Positions 1-12,790 of a stretch of DNA of 64,000 nt are shown one piece after another. Source of the stretch: Ephydatia muelleri. Taxonomy: Eukaryota > Porifera > Demospongiae > Spongillida > Spongillidae. A model generated the notes under the pieces. It ran no database searches. It was not told where the DNA came from and saw nothing but the letters and a program-made list of their open reading frames with translations. Positions within the stretch are counted from its first letter, which is position 1; each line of letters starts with the position of its first letter. The stretch covers positions 186,001 to 250,000 of the forward strand of contig JABACO010000005.1 of assembly GCA_013339895.1 (NCBI GenBank). Reading direction: 5' to 3'. Both the position numbers and the translations under genes were made by a program.

Positions 1-170
1 AGGATGACTACTCTGTTTGCTGTGAACCTGTTAGTGGATGTGTGCACACCTGATGTCATTCGTACCTCCATGATGCCCGTGGTCCTCAAATTGGGACAAG
101 ACAATGTGGCCAATGTTAAGTTCAATGTCGCTAAGACACTCACCAAGATAGCAAAGCGTGTGGACGTTAG
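1..170 (+). CDS. PPP2R1A: PP2A scaffold subunit A (PR65), penultimate exon, partial
   Basis: Partial exon, open from the window edge to a donor (AG|GTAAGG) at 170/171. It encodes HEAT-repeat sequence matching the C-terminus of the 65-kDa scaffold of protein phosphatase 2A. The stretches RMTTLF and VANVKFNVAKTL align residue for residue with the animal family. The protein is a solenoid of about 15 HEAT repeats that bridges the catalytic C subunit and the variable B subunits in cytosol and nucleus. The exon ends in phase 2 and joins the exon at 2282 with no gain or loss of length relative to the family. Vertebrates have two paralogues (A and B); the symbol here means the single invertebrate-type orthologue. 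The 5' exons lie outside the window. Confidence 0.93.
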
Positions 171-2281
171 GTAAGGTGCGCCGTGTAACCTTTTTGTCTT
201 CAATACGAGTAATCTCTCATGGTTGTGAGTTATGGCATTGGTGATGTCATCATGGCATATTTAGTGAATTATTCAAATTTGTGCACTGGTCAAATTGCCA
301 CCGAATTAGGAATGATGTAATGGAGATGATATTTGAATGGTTTATTGCCAAACATCAGGTTTACAATTTTGCATAGTGGCATTAAATAAGAAGGCTTGGA
401 TGAAATTTAACACTGGCAGCCATCATGATAACCTATTTTGTTGCATGAACGTTTTCATAAATTAGCTGGGAGAACTTTAATTGCTATAAAAGTGCAGTCT
501 CACTCTCAAATGCTGTGTGTAGGGTTTGCACCTATTTCACTGGCCACCATTCTAAATTCAATCTTCTCGTGGTGAAAATACGCTTTTCTGTCGCTTTTAC
601 TACCTCTGTTAGTTTCATACAAAACCTGGCTGTTCACTTGCCAATTTGTGATAGATGCAGTACATCTTTGATATAGTCTGTTTGTAAAAAAATATCCTAC
701 ATTACCTTGTGCTGAAAGGTAGCACCAAGTATTAGTCAATGTAAAGTGCTAAGGTCATTGAGGGCAAGTTTTTGCTAATGTTTGATTAACAATTGTTCAT
801 GGTCAGAGAGAGCCATGCACACGGGATGAGTGCCCAAATCTTGTCATCCATGTTTGCACAACGGCAAAGAAACACACGATCCTCACACATAGCATCCTCA
901 CACATAGCATCCTCACACATAGCATCCTCACACATAGCATCCTCACACATCACATCCTCACACATAGCATCCTCACACATAGCATCCTCACACATCACAT
1001 CCTCACACATAGCATCCTCACACAGCATCCGCACACATCACATCCTCACACATAGCATCCTCACACATAGCATCCTCACATATCGCATCCTCACACATAG
1101 CATCCTCACACATCACATCCTCACACATAGCATCCTCACATATCGCATCCTCACACATCGCATCCTCACACATCACATCCTCACAATCCAATATGCATAT
1201 GTTGTGCATTGAATTAACATCTAGAGCTTTGAACAGTACAAGAGCACTAGCATTGTATGATCACACATGTATTCCACACTGGAAATGTAATAAATGTACT
1301 GTTAACTGGGGGAGTATCCAGATGCTAATGGAATTAGGATTTTGATCTACAGCATAATTGTACGCACATGCTGTTTGACACTAACCTGTAATGGATTATT
1401 TGTGAGTAGTAGTAAAAGAAGTACATATATGTATATCCGTATTTGTAGCACCCAATGATGATACTGTACGATGATCTAGATCACGAATAAGGAGGACCCG
1501 AGGATAGCCTGATTGGTTCTGTGATACATTGATTGTACATTTTACATCTAGCCTGGATACAGAGGGACAAAATTGATGATCTGACAAGATCTTGGCAAGA
1601 GTTGTACTGTATTAGTGAGGAGCTCTGGTGTGTGTTCCTTGGTCTTCTTGATGTGTTGATGGGTTAAAGTATATTTGCAGTCCTTCTGTCACTTACTTGG
1701 ACACATTTTCAACTGTTAGAAGGTTACACCTCCAGGGTTACACCTCCAGGTACCCCTCAATGCATCGGAGCACCTAATACCATTGGTTCCTGTAGCTGTA
1801 TGTGTTGTGCCCTGGCATCATAGGTGTATGTAGACATCATCGCGGGTTATTACAATTAATTTGTACTTTGTGTGTCTAATGGGTTTCTGGTGAACCAATT
1901 GAAGTGTTTTGTGAGAGTGCTAGGCTATTTATGAATGTGTTACGTACAGAGTTTGAAGGCGCCATTACATTTGTCTGCAACGTAAGTATGTGAGTCTTTT
2001 GAAATTTGAAAATTCAATAGTACCAATGCTGTGAGAGTGTCAGGCCCACCATTACCATATTTCAAACTGATTTCCTATAAGGTCTGTTCGACCAGATATA
2101 CATTTTATTTTAAGGAATTGATTTAGAAAGGCCGTGAAGATGTTGTGAAACTCACTTGTTCAGTGACAATAGCAAGGGTACTGAAGTAGAGCCCAGTGCG
2201 TGTTAGAAGCCTTCAATCCTTTATTGTTGTATGATGCATGAGCGTAGTAGCAGCATGTTGTCATTTCCCTGTCCTATATAG
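171..2281 (+). other. PPP2R1A terminal intron
   Basis: GT-AG intron of 2.1 kb between the last two PP2A scaffold exons. It holds the 15-bp minisatellite at 879-1185 and otherwise no recognisable element. It is long compared with the 50-70 base introns of the transposon genes at 23-29 kb. Confidence 0.85.
879..1185. repeat. 15-bp minisatellite, about 20 copies
   Basis: Tandem units of the form CACATAGCATCCTCA with variants CACATCACATCCTCA and CATATCGCATCCTCA. The period of 15 is a multiple of 3, so frames stay open on both strands and give false repetitive ORFs. It lies wholly in the PPP2R1A intron. Array length is likely polymorphic. Confidence 0.95.
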
Positions 2282-2396
2282 TGCAGTGAAGTCTGAAATA
2301 ATACCAGTCATGGAGAAGCTTGCTACTGACACTGATCCAGATGTGAAATATTTTGCAACAGAGGCGTTGAGTGAAGCACGAGCCTTGGTGAAATGA
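2282..2396 (+). CDS. PPP2R1A: PP2A scaffold subunit A, last exon with stop
   Basis: Terminal exon of the same gene. The acceptor (TATATAG|T) restores the phase-2 reading frame as a serine codon. The exon then reads EIIPVMEKL and DPDVKYFATEAL before TGA at 2394-2396. These correspond to the last HEAT repeat, where the family has PILEKL and DVKYFAQEAL. The spliced protein has no indel relative to the known family over this junction, which argues for a functional gene. An AATAAA at 2665-2670 is a candidate polyadenylation signal, giving a 3' UTR of about 290 bases. Confidence 0.93.
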
Positions 2397-2984
2397 TTGA
2401 AGTAGAGGACTTAAAACTTTTCCCCCCTCTTTTTACTGTATTGTTGAATTGTTAGTCTTGAACATCTCACATGTGCCTTCATGCATCACTGGTTATGTAT
2501 ATGTTAGACGTGTATGTATGTTATGAATATTATTATTTGGTATTGAATACACTCACTGATTATCTAGAGGCTAAGTGGGGTAAGTTCACTCCTACATGTA
2601 TGGCAGAGTTGGTACCCACCCTTGTCACATCACTCATCACAGTACATTTCACAACAATACATACAATAAAAGATGTCAAAACATGACATGTCTATAATAC
2701 AGATACTATGCTCCCTCAGTGATTGGTTGTACAGCACGTGAAGGAAGGTTTTAATAGGTTTGCGCGGAAGTCCATTAAGTGTCATGCACATGCTGCATAT
2801 CGAGAAATCGCCCATACATTGGTGGTCATGTTGCGAATTTTTTCAAATGGAATTTTAAACACGTCCTATAAATCCGTCTGATTTACTTAAAATAATTGTT
2901 CCAATAACACACTGAATATACTTATACATGTGATAACAGTGCAGAACTGAATGTTGTCTCCAGTGGCTGGCACTGGGGATCTCA
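2397..2984. other. 3' UTR and intergenic DNA
   Basis: Holds the PPP2R1A 3' UTR with a candidate AATAAA at 2665-2670. Nothing else recognised. Confidence 0.6.
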
Positions 2985-4230
2985 TCAGTATGGCTCTGGC
3001 ATTAGACCGGACGAGGGTGATACCAAGCTTGCTATATAGGGCGGACACTTTGATTTGTTTGTGATGATGGCAAGCCGGGAAGCAATAAAAGAAAAAGTGT
3101 CGTGTGCTTCAGTTCCCCATGCTCCATACGTCTCTACGGCTAGGAGAGTGCAGCGCCATCCTAGTTCAGAGCACTTGACATCGTACTTAGAGTGTTTACG
3201 TACCTCTGCTGCTTTGGCTGCCGTACCTGCTGAAACTCCCGCTTCCAAAATGATTGAGGGATTAAGCGGTGTGACAGGGATATCGTAAGCAGTACTAGCA
3301 GAACCACTGGGGTTAGAGACTAGTATATCAGCCGGACGAGTGAGGGCTTTGTCCCTACCTAAACCACCACCCACTTCCAAGCGAACTGACAGGGATGCCT
3401 GGCGGCAAGCCTCATAGGTTGCATTGCGTAACAGGTTATGGCGATTGGTCACATCGCCCCCACGCTTGCAAGTGACACTGTGATGACACAGTGGATCCAG
3501 CATGCTCTCTGGGCATAAGGTAAACTGCCATATTAGCACGGGTTGGCTTTATTGGCACGGGGGGGGGGCAGGGGGGTAACCGCAGTCATTTTCAATGGAG
3601 GTCACGAAGCCATTCTTTAGCTTGGCGTAGCTCTTCCGCGTAACCACTTATAACAAAGTTCTAAGCTTAAAAAGTATGCCGCATGAGGTATGAATAGAAA
3701 AATGGGTAAAAGGAGGGCTCTTGCGAGCTCTTGCAATGCGTGGCTTTTTAAAATCACTACCCCTCGAAGGAAAAGAAAATCACCTAGCTTGAGACAGAGA
3801 ACGCTAATTTATTTTTTTGTGTGTTTACAACTTCATTTTGAATACTTCCAGATATGTTGGGGGCGTTGCTGGTTGTCTGTTCCATTGAAAACATTTTAAA
3901 AGCTACGACACACCCCCCGTGCTAATTTGGCACTCATCGCGTACCCCCCCCCCCCCCCCCCAGAGGTACGAGTGGATATAAAAAACAGAAGGTGCTGCAA
4001 AACTTTTAAAACGATGGCATGGTGCGCATGCATCAGTACTGACACTTGGTGGTGTTAAAACGTACTCCAGACGATGCGTTTGACTGGTACAAGTCCGTTA
4101 AAAAACCCGTGCTAATATGGCAGCTTACCTTAGTGGGCAAGTGTGAGGAATGGCATTATTCTCAGAATGGGGATTTAAACCCAACCACCATTTGACTGCA
4201 GTGTTAAGCTCACACGGATTGAGGTGACCA
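2985..4230 (-). pseudogene. Retroelement C-terminal domain (restriction-endonuclease-like), split by an insertion
   Basis: Minus-strand coding remnant of a polyprotein C-terminus that is very common in invertebrate retroelement ORFs. Visible landmarks in order are KWWLGL, a Cys/His cluster (HTCP, CHHSVTC), KRGGDV, RHN, EVG, TRPADILV, the DIPVT strand, and SELGW with ETYGAWG near the end. The TRPAD...D-x-x-V-T spacing resembles a PD-(D/E)xK nuclease core (inference). The reading frame is interrupted at 3515-4133 by an inverted-repeat element. Removing that element and one copy of the TGGGC duplication restores a continuous frame from about 4230 to the stop at 2985. The upstream reverse transcriptase is absent, so this is a truncated relic. 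A second fragment of the family lies at 56968-57290. Confidence 0.72.
3515..4133. mobile_element. 619-bp inverted-repeat element (MITE) with TGGGC target duplication
   Basis: The terminal inverted repeats are nearly perfect over about 25 bp: TAAGGTAA-A/G-CTGCCATATTAGCACGGGTT, mirrored at 4105-4132. The 5-bp direct repeat TGGGC flanks it (3510-3514 and 4134-4138). The interior has G and C homopolymers (about 3561 and 3945) and a degenerate second copy of the GTGCTAATTTGGCA end motif. No transposase reading frame is present. The insertion point is validated by the host pseudogene frame, which closes across it. Confidence 0.85.
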
Positions 4231-4282
4231 TTAACCATTGTTTAAATAAAATCAAGACAAAAACCGCGCATCATAAACGAAT

Positions 4283-4579
4283 ACAAGTAAATAAAAACCT
4301 TCTCTAACGAGAAAGTTGGTGGGCATATAGGATTGACAATGTTGGTGTAAAAAGCACGGAAACAAGTGTGACAGAAATGTTACTGGAAAATTGAAATAGG
4401 CCTATATTTAGCCCAGTCACATTTAGGCAGCGCACGCCTGAGAAAATGGGCTAAATATAGGCCTATTTCAATTTTCCAGTAACATTTCTGTCACACTTGT
4501 TTCCGTGCTTTTTACACCAACATTGTCAATCCTATATGCCCACCAACTTTCTCGTTAGAGAAGGTTTTTATTTACTTGT
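4283..4579. mobile_element. Foldback element, copy 1
   Basis: A ~297-bp near-perfect palindrome. Its arms begin ACAAGTAAATAAAAACC and run to GGCCTATATTTAGCCC around a ~33-base loop. The sequence on its right (TTTCATAAG...CTCCGTGTCA, to about 4606) recurs inverted on the left of the second copy at 61750-62045, so the mobile unit is longer than the palindrome. No coding capacity. Confidence 0.8.
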
Positions 4580-4606
4580 TTCATAAGTTTTTTTTTCTCC
4601 GTGTCA

Positions 4607-5439
4607 ACGAAGCTTCATAACTGTAATGTGATGAGGAACGATGTGCAATGGACAAAATGTCTATACCTTACGAACGCTTTGTGCATTGCCCCGACCACAA
4701 GTTACTATTTAACTCTTTGACCGCCAAGTGCACATTTATGTGCAATAATTGCACCCCGCGTTCACCGCCAAGTGCACATTTATGTGCACACGTATTAGAA
4801 AACCAATCTGTGTCGCATGGTTACGCACTTTGTGCACCAAACAGCGCTCAGGGCATAGAACTACGACTGGAGTGTTGGTTTTTAATTGAAAGGTAAGCGG
4901 TAACTAACAGCTGCAGCTGTACGTGTAATGGCGCCTCTATCGTCACTAGCGGCTTTGAACAAGCACCCGCTTGTTCTACTAAAATAGGGGAGAGCGAAGC
5001 TTTTTTAAAAAGCTGGACCTTGAAAATAACACCAAGGGATAAAAATATCGTGTTTTCGTCGTCTGTTTTATAGTGTACACGACGTACGGCTTCAAATCCC
5101 TGCCCACTTGGCTCCGCCTATATCGGGTGCTGTTAGCAACCATTGTTTTTCAAACACCGAATATAAATATATCAAAACAAAAATCACAAAACGCTTTTTT
5201 ATCATAGTAATGTCTTTAAAGTAAGCTAACCGTGTGATTCTTCAAGAACGGCGAGTCTTCGGCGACTAATAAGCTACGGTAGCCATAATTAAAAACATAG
5301 CTGACAATTAACGACGTCACCCGTATTGCAATATTGACGTCCAAAGAGATAACTTTAATAAATACGTATGTAAAATTAATGTTACAATAACAATAAAATT
5401 AATAGTGATAAGTGTAGTTGTTTTTGATAAAATAAATAG
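4607..5439. other. Unassigned DNA with a piggyBac-like end and a short direct repeat
   Basis: At 4709 the sequence TTAACTCTTTGACCGCC resembles piggyBac-type termini (TTAA followed by a C-C-C-T-T-T-like run). The motif CCGCCAAGTGCACATTTATG is repeated about 44 bp apart (4721 and 4765). I found no matching opposite end. The rest shows no gene. Confidence 0.35.
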
Positions 5440-5702
5440 TTTTGCCGCCTCCTCTTCCTCGGCCTCTTCCTCTTCTTCTTCTCCCCCCCCCCCCCCCCCC
5501 GGGGTAAGGCCATGCGGGTGGCGGGGGCAGTAAAAAAGGCGGGGGGCAGCATTGGGGGCAGCATTGGGGGGAGCATCAGCGGGGGGGTAACGCTGCAGGC
5601 GGTGGGTCCAGCGCTGCTGCAGGCGGTGGCCGCGCTTCTGCTGGCGGTGGCGGAGGGTCCAGCACTGCTGCAGGCGGTGGCGGGGCTTAACCTTACGGAT
5701 AG
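5440..5702. repeat. GC-rich minisatellite, copy 1
   Basis: Pyrimidine-rich stretch (CCTCTTCCTC), a ~20-base C run, then imperfect repeats of the GCAGGCGGTGG type. It is the inverted counterpart of 61121-61625, including the flank TGCCGCCTCCTC and the CATGCGGGTGGCGGGGG segment. Open frames across it are low-complexity and not credible genes. Confidence 0.8.
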
Positions 5703-6553
5703 TTTTTAGCAGTGACCCTGCCTGTGATCTTCGTACACTTATTGCTTTAGCAAGTAATGCATCTGCACTAATCTTACTTAAGCCTTGTTCTCTTCTTGCT
5801 TTTGGAGGTATTCCGCTCGTTGCTTCGTTCTCTTCTTTCGATTACGCGAAGGCATTTTTAGAAAAACAACTTCACTAGCCAAAATAAGTAACGACTAAAC
5901 TGACACCAAAATAAATTTTGTGCCTGTTGGAGTATTTATACTGCCTAAAATTATCCATACTCCTGTATTTAGAACATAGTAATATATCCATATCGTATAT
6001 AGTACTTTTTCGTTGTAGCTTCTTTATTACCTTAAGGGGCACCGCGCCGGTAAATTCTGAAGCGATTGGTACTATCGCCGTTCTTTAAAACCATTCCTAG
6101 CGTGAGTTATACTTGACGGAGAAGAAGAAGAAGACAACGACGACCAACAATTTTTTTCGGCATGGGCACGAGAAACAGGTTCTTAGTTGGTCTAGAAGGG
6201 CATAGTTTTATGACATGAAACTAGCACCAAAACGTAGATCTTGGTGTTGTCGTTCGATTGCTGCAAAGAGAAAAGCAATCCGTTTCTTCGTTGTCCCTCG
6301 CGACGCAACTGAAAATTTTTAATGACATTCATGACTCCTCAATCAATCCTATATTGAACCTGCTGACGCAGGTTCAGATACCTTGCGTCATCTGCCGGAA
6401 TTATTTATTAATTAATAGAACAGAAATATTAAATGGCGAATAAATACGCAGCATACAATTTTCTGCCAGAGGTAATTATCTGGTATCAGTGGTATGTAAG
6501 TTAATCTGATCTGATGGCGCGGCGGGGGATATCGATTAATAGGACTGCGAGAC
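5703..6553. other. No gene seen
   Basis: AT-rich DNA with only short, unsupported open frames. It ends at the TTAAGG duplication of the next element. Confidence 0.5.
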
Positions 6554-6559
6554 TTAAGG

Positions 6560-7502
6560 TACGGTGGCCTTGGAGGTCGCGCGACCAAACATTGAACGAC
6601 AAGCGGTTTTTTGATTGAACAATATAGTGATGCCGTGTTCGAGCAATGGAGCAGCGGTCCGATTCTGCGATCGATCCCATTCCGCGATCAAACGATCATC
6701 CACTTCCGCTACCGCGCTAACTAGCATTGATCTATTTTTGGGATCAAACAACGGTCTATATTTGGGATCGAACAACGGTCTATTTTTGAGATCGAACAGC
6801 GGACCGTTTCTCCGACCGACAAGCCAAACGTACTATGGGATATAAAGGTGGTACCTTGCATGACGTCACGTAATTTTATACAATTTTTTTTCGATATACA
6901 ATAGTACTTGAGGCGAGCAGTATGGTTCACAGAGACGACCCAATAGTCGACCGTAAGTTAGCTTATCACTATCAGGTAACGATGCATATACATGCACATG
7001 CAGGCCTAATAGTGCGATACTGGAGGCAGCAGAAGACAATCCTGGTAATACTCGGCTAATGCACCACGTGGTTGTTGGGTTAGTGTGTATGCTGGCTACA
7101 CTGGCGCAGTAGCAGTAAACTAACGGCAACGCTATACCTTCAGGCTAACATGGCTCAAGAAAAGGCTCGCTGCGCTGGGACTTAAACGGCGCAACGTTGT
7201 GGAAACACGCCTTACACTTGTACATCAGGCCATTAAGGTCAGTACTTTTTGCCGGGCTATGCAAATACAGAGTGGCGTGACGTCTCCACGTGGGGGGCAT
7301 AGAATGAACTTCAAACGTCCAACTGCTGCCTCGGATACCGGGCAATGTGGAGATTGCTACAATTGAAGTACCGGTACACCATTAAAAGGTAGCCTCATCT
7401 TTGGGTGAGGTACACGTGATCCTCCTTGACATACATCACTCATCTAGATCCACTGTGATGATGCTACTGGCAGTAATGGATCCTATTGCTTCAGGACTAC
7501 GT
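6560..7502. repeat. Left long terminal inverted repeat
   Basis: Mirrors 8784-9703. It contains subterminal tandem motifs of the GATCGAACAACGGTCTAT type (three copies here, fewer in the right arm). Confidence 0.9.
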
Positions 7503-7831
7503 AAAGTTAAACGACTTACAAAGAGAACATATGTGAACAAGGCAAGCGACAAGCCCCATGTGTGCAGCTACCTATACCTCGAACTTAGTGTTTCATTTCA
7601 GGGTCCAAACTGGTGTTGGCACATCAATGGGTATGACAAGCTCAAACCTGGCTTCCCCATTCATGCTTGTATTGATGGGTAAGTAGTCACTGTATCTTGT
7701 TTCATAATTTTCACGGTGTTCCTCCAGATTTTCACAGAAGATCATTTGGTTGGAGCTAACTGCCACTAACAATGACCCTGATGTTGTGGTTAAGTTCTAT
7801 TTGGATGCAGTAGTAAAATTGGAAGGTGTGT
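7486..7831 (+). pseudogene. Integrase-core transposase, truncated
   Basis: Three exon pieces can be read. The first ends RTYVNK at 7541 with a GC-AG intron (AAG|GCAAGC to TTTCAG) up to 7601. The second, at 7602-7680, reads GPNWCWHINGYDKLKP and HACIDG. The third, at 7728-7831, reads FSQKIIWLEL, NNDPDVVVKFYLDA and KLEG. This order matches integrase-core proteins widespread in invertebrate genomes, where WHxDGYDKL carries the first catalytic aspartate. Here that residue is Asn (WHIN), and the later Asp and Glu motifs are missing because the sequence passes into GT repeats. It sits inside the long-TIR transposon and partly overlaps its left arm. It is probably inactive. The start codon was not determined. 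Confidence 0.7.
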
Positions 7832-7859
7832 CACATGCCTTGGTAGCATCTATGCAGGA

Positions 7860-8215
7860 TGTGTTTGAGTATTCAGTGTTTGTGTTTAGTATTTTATATG
7901 TACTGTGTGGTTTGTGTGTGACATGTGCTGTGTATTTCTGTGTGATATATGTTGTGTTTTGTGTGTCATATGTGCTGTGTTTTTGGGTGATATGTGCTGT
8001 GTGTGTATATGTGCTATATGTTTGTGTGCTGCTTTGTGCAGTGCTAAAACAACTAACCCTTCCCCCACCTAGGTGTTTGATTGTCCTTTGTGGTCACACC
8101 GTTTGACTGTACAGCTATGTGTGTGTGTGTGTTGTGTGTGTGTCCTCGCATCTGTGTGTTGTTGACTGTATTTGTGTGGCTGTATTGCAGTGTTTGTGTG
8201 GTATGAGCATTTGAA
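7860..8215. repeat. GT-rich low-complexity tract
   Basis: Irregular TGTGT-rich sequence within the long-TIR element, replacing the expected C-terminal transposase exons. Cysteine/valine-rich open frames over it are artefacts. Confidence 0.8.
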
Positions 8216-8783
8216 CTGGTGTGTTTTGTGTGCTTGCATGGTAAAACCAAAATCCGTCCTCAACTGAGGAGGTCCTTAATTTATTGTGTTGATATGTCAG
8301 TCTTAAGCAGTGGTTCGTGTCCTCTTGGGCGCAGCAAATCGAACACTTCATCTGGAGCATCCCGCCGGACAAAAAGAAATAAACTTTTCATGGCAACTAT
8401 CGTATGCTGTGTCCTTCACACTCTCGTTATCATGAGGCAAATGGCTAGGAGGAACAACACACCTGGTTCTCTGTGACATTTAACAACATGATCTAACAGT
8501 TGTGTAAAATATGTATACTAGTATGAGATTGTAATTGTAATCTAAAAATGATTTTATAATAATTAAATTGAAATTGTTTCCGCACTGCATGCAAGATGTC
8601 GAAGGAGGATTTTCTAGTTAATGATACTGTGTTCCTCGACCAATTGCGTGCAGCCCTCAAAAAGACACTTGCGGGCTCTGCGCGGGTCGAACAATCATCG
8701 TCTCAGACTCATTCGTCTGCATCAGCCAGCCCCCGCGTCACCGACAATTGTCCTCAACTGGATCTGTGCATACTCCGATAGTC
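8216..8783. other. Unassigned interior of the long-TIR element
   Basis: Contains a 61-codon frame (8596-8781) starting MSKEDFLVND with a serine-rich tail. It could be an N-terminal transposase exon of a rearranged copy, but I cannot support that. No other gene seen. Confidence 0.3.
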
Positions 8784-9703
8784 ACGTAGTCGTGAAGTAA
8801 TAGGATCCATTACTGCCAGTAGCATCATCACAGTGGATCTAGATGAGTGATGTATGTCAAGGAGGATCACGTGTACCTCACCCAAAGATGAGGCTACCTT
8901 TTAATGGTGTACCGGTACTTCAATTGTAGCAATCTCCACATTGCCCGGTATCCGAGGCAGCAGTTGGACGGTTGAAGTTCATTCTATGCCCCCCACGTGG
9001 AGACGTCACGCCACTCTGTATTTGCATAGCCCGGCAAAAAGTACTGACCTTAATGGCCTGATGTACAAGTGTAAGGCGTGTTTCCACAACGTTGCGCCGT
9101 TTAAGTCCCAGCGCAGCGAGCCTTTTCTTGAGCCATGTTAGCCTGAAGGTATAGCGATGCCGTTAGTTTACTGCCACTGCGCCAGTGTAGCCAGCATACA
9201 CACTAACCCAACAACCACGTGGTGCATTAGCCGAGTATTACCAGGATTGTCTTCTGCTGCCTCCAGTATCGCACTATTAGCCCTGCATGTGCATGTATAT
9301 GCATCGTTACCTGATAGTGATAAGCTAACTTACGGTCGACTATTGGGTCGTCTCTGTGAACCATACTGCTCGCCTCAAGTACTATTGTATATCGAAAAAA
9401 AAATAGTATAAAATTACGTGACGTCATGCAAGGTACCACCTTTATATCCCATAGTACGTTTGGCTGGTCGGTCGGAGAAACGGTCCGCTGTTCGATCTCA
9501 AAAATAGACCGTTGTTCGATCCCAAAAATAGATCAATGCTAGTTAGCGCGGTAGCGGAAGTGGATGATCGTTTGATCGCGGAATGGGATCGATCGCAGAA
9601 TCGGACCGCTGCTCCATTGCTCGAACACGGCATCACTATATTGTTCAATCAAAAAACCGCTTGTCGTTCAATGTTTGGTCGCGCGACCTCCAGGGCCACC
9701 GTA
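8784..9703. repeat. Right long terminal inverted repeat
   Basis: Reverse complement of 6560-7502 at high identity, ending GGCCACCGTA before TTAAGG. Open frames in it are mirror images of those in the left arm and are not evidence of genes. Confidence 0.9.
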
Positions 9704-9716
9704 TTAAGGGGGTAAG

Positions 9717-10146
9717 TGTCCCGCGCGGTCAGTCAAGAAAACTGCATCTCCCATGGAAGGGCCCATTGAAAGTCCTAGAGCGCAGGGGAGATTGTGTATA
9801 CAAGACTGCAAGGCCTAGGGGTAAGAAACCCCAATGGGTGCACTTCGACACACTGAAGCCTTACGTTGGTAGAGACGTACACGACCAAAATGATGCAGCC
9901 GACAACCATTTCTCAGCCGCGCAGCAGACAAGCAGTCAAGACGACAATTCACAATCTGCAACAACAGTTCAGCAGCCAGTCGGTCAATCAACAATTGCTG
10001 ATGAATTATTGGACGACGATGATGAGCAGCCCACCGACAACGATGTCCAGGATGAAGACGGTCCAGCTCCAGTGCCTGATCCACGTCGCTACCCGACCAG
10101 GGACCGCCGTATTCCAGAGCGGTACGGACCGTACCTTCAACACTGA
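9717..10146 (+). pseudogene. Ty3/gypsy integrase C-terminal tail, truncated copy A
   Basis: Plus-strand remnant of the end of a gypsy polyprotein: PRGQSRKLHLPWKGPLKVLERRG (integrase C-terminal beta-barrel region) and an acidic Q/D-rich tail ending at TGA 10144-10146. It is nearly identical to the minus-strand copy B (50262-49833). The 5' part is missing; similarity starts at 9717, seven bases beyond the TTAAGG duplication of the long-TIR element. No independent start codon is meaningful. The 3' LTR follows after a purine tract (AAAGAAGGGAG). Confidence 0.85.
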
Positions 10147-10156
10147 AAGAAGGGAG

Positions 10157-10456
10157 TGATGTAATTAGTCTCGTACCCAGACCCACCATGACGTAAGTGT
10201 TTATCGCTTACACTACGACAGTGTTTATACTGTAAGCGATAAACACTTACGTCATGGTGGGTCTGGGTACGAGACTATGATGTAATGGTGACGTCAGCTG
10301 CGCATCGCAGGACAGACTGAGACGCGCATCTTACATGTCTGCACCCTGAACCTCACCTGACTGTTAGATATATAAGTCTCTATTTTTATAGGTATAGACA
10401 CGTGCTATGTGACTGCCTGTGATTGGATCATTGCTCATATAATCGTTACACTTACA
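10157..10456 (+). repeat. Candidate gypsy 3' LTR, copy A, with nested MITE
   Basis: After the polypurine-like AAAGAAGGGAG the sequence starts TGATGTAATGG, contains a TATATAAG box and ends near CTTACA. The MITE at 10166-10277 interrupts it nine bases in. Without the MITE the LTR is about 180 bp, like copy B (49644-49822). No 5' LTR is in the window, so the ends are inferred. Confidence 0.55.
10166..10277. mobile_element. 112-bp foldback MITE related to the RecQ/DUF6589 transposon
   Basis: Perfect outer palindrome TAGTCTCGTACCCAG...CTGGGTACGAGACTA. The first ~47 bases match the termini of the 6.68-kb transposon at 22913-29596. It is flanked by the perfect 9-bp duplication TGATGTAAT (10157-10165, 10278-10286). 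The homologous gypsy copy B has a single uninterrupted ATTACATCA (49814-49822), which is the empty site. Confidence 0.95.

Positions 10457-12779
<2,323 letters not shown>

Positions 12780-12790
<11 letters not shown>

Larger units (their letters stand above)
6560..9703 (+). mobile_element. 3.1-kb transposon with ~930-bp terminal inverted repeats and integrase-core transposase
   Basis: The left arm (6560 to about 7502) and right arm (about 8784 to 9703) are inverted copies, differing by a ~24-bp indel and scattered substitutions. Both ends begin TACGGTGGCC. The 6-bp direct repeat TTAAGG flanks the element (6554-6559, 9704-9709). Between the arms lie transposase exons of the integrase (rve-like) fold and a GT-rich tract (7860-8215). 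A 6-bp duplication with an IS3/integrase-like transposase recalls the IS3EU group, from memory only. The transposase is truncated and mutated, so this copy looks non-autonomous. Downstream it abuts a truncated gypsy sequence. Confidence 0.82.

Noticed and set aside
879..1185. Possible CRISPR-like array
   Set aside because: Units are contiguous with no unique spacers and the genome is eukaryotic.
786..1212. Open frames reading SSHIASSHIA and MCEDAMCEDV on both strands
   Set aside because: They are translations of a 15-bp minisatellite inside an intron; the period keeps all frames open.
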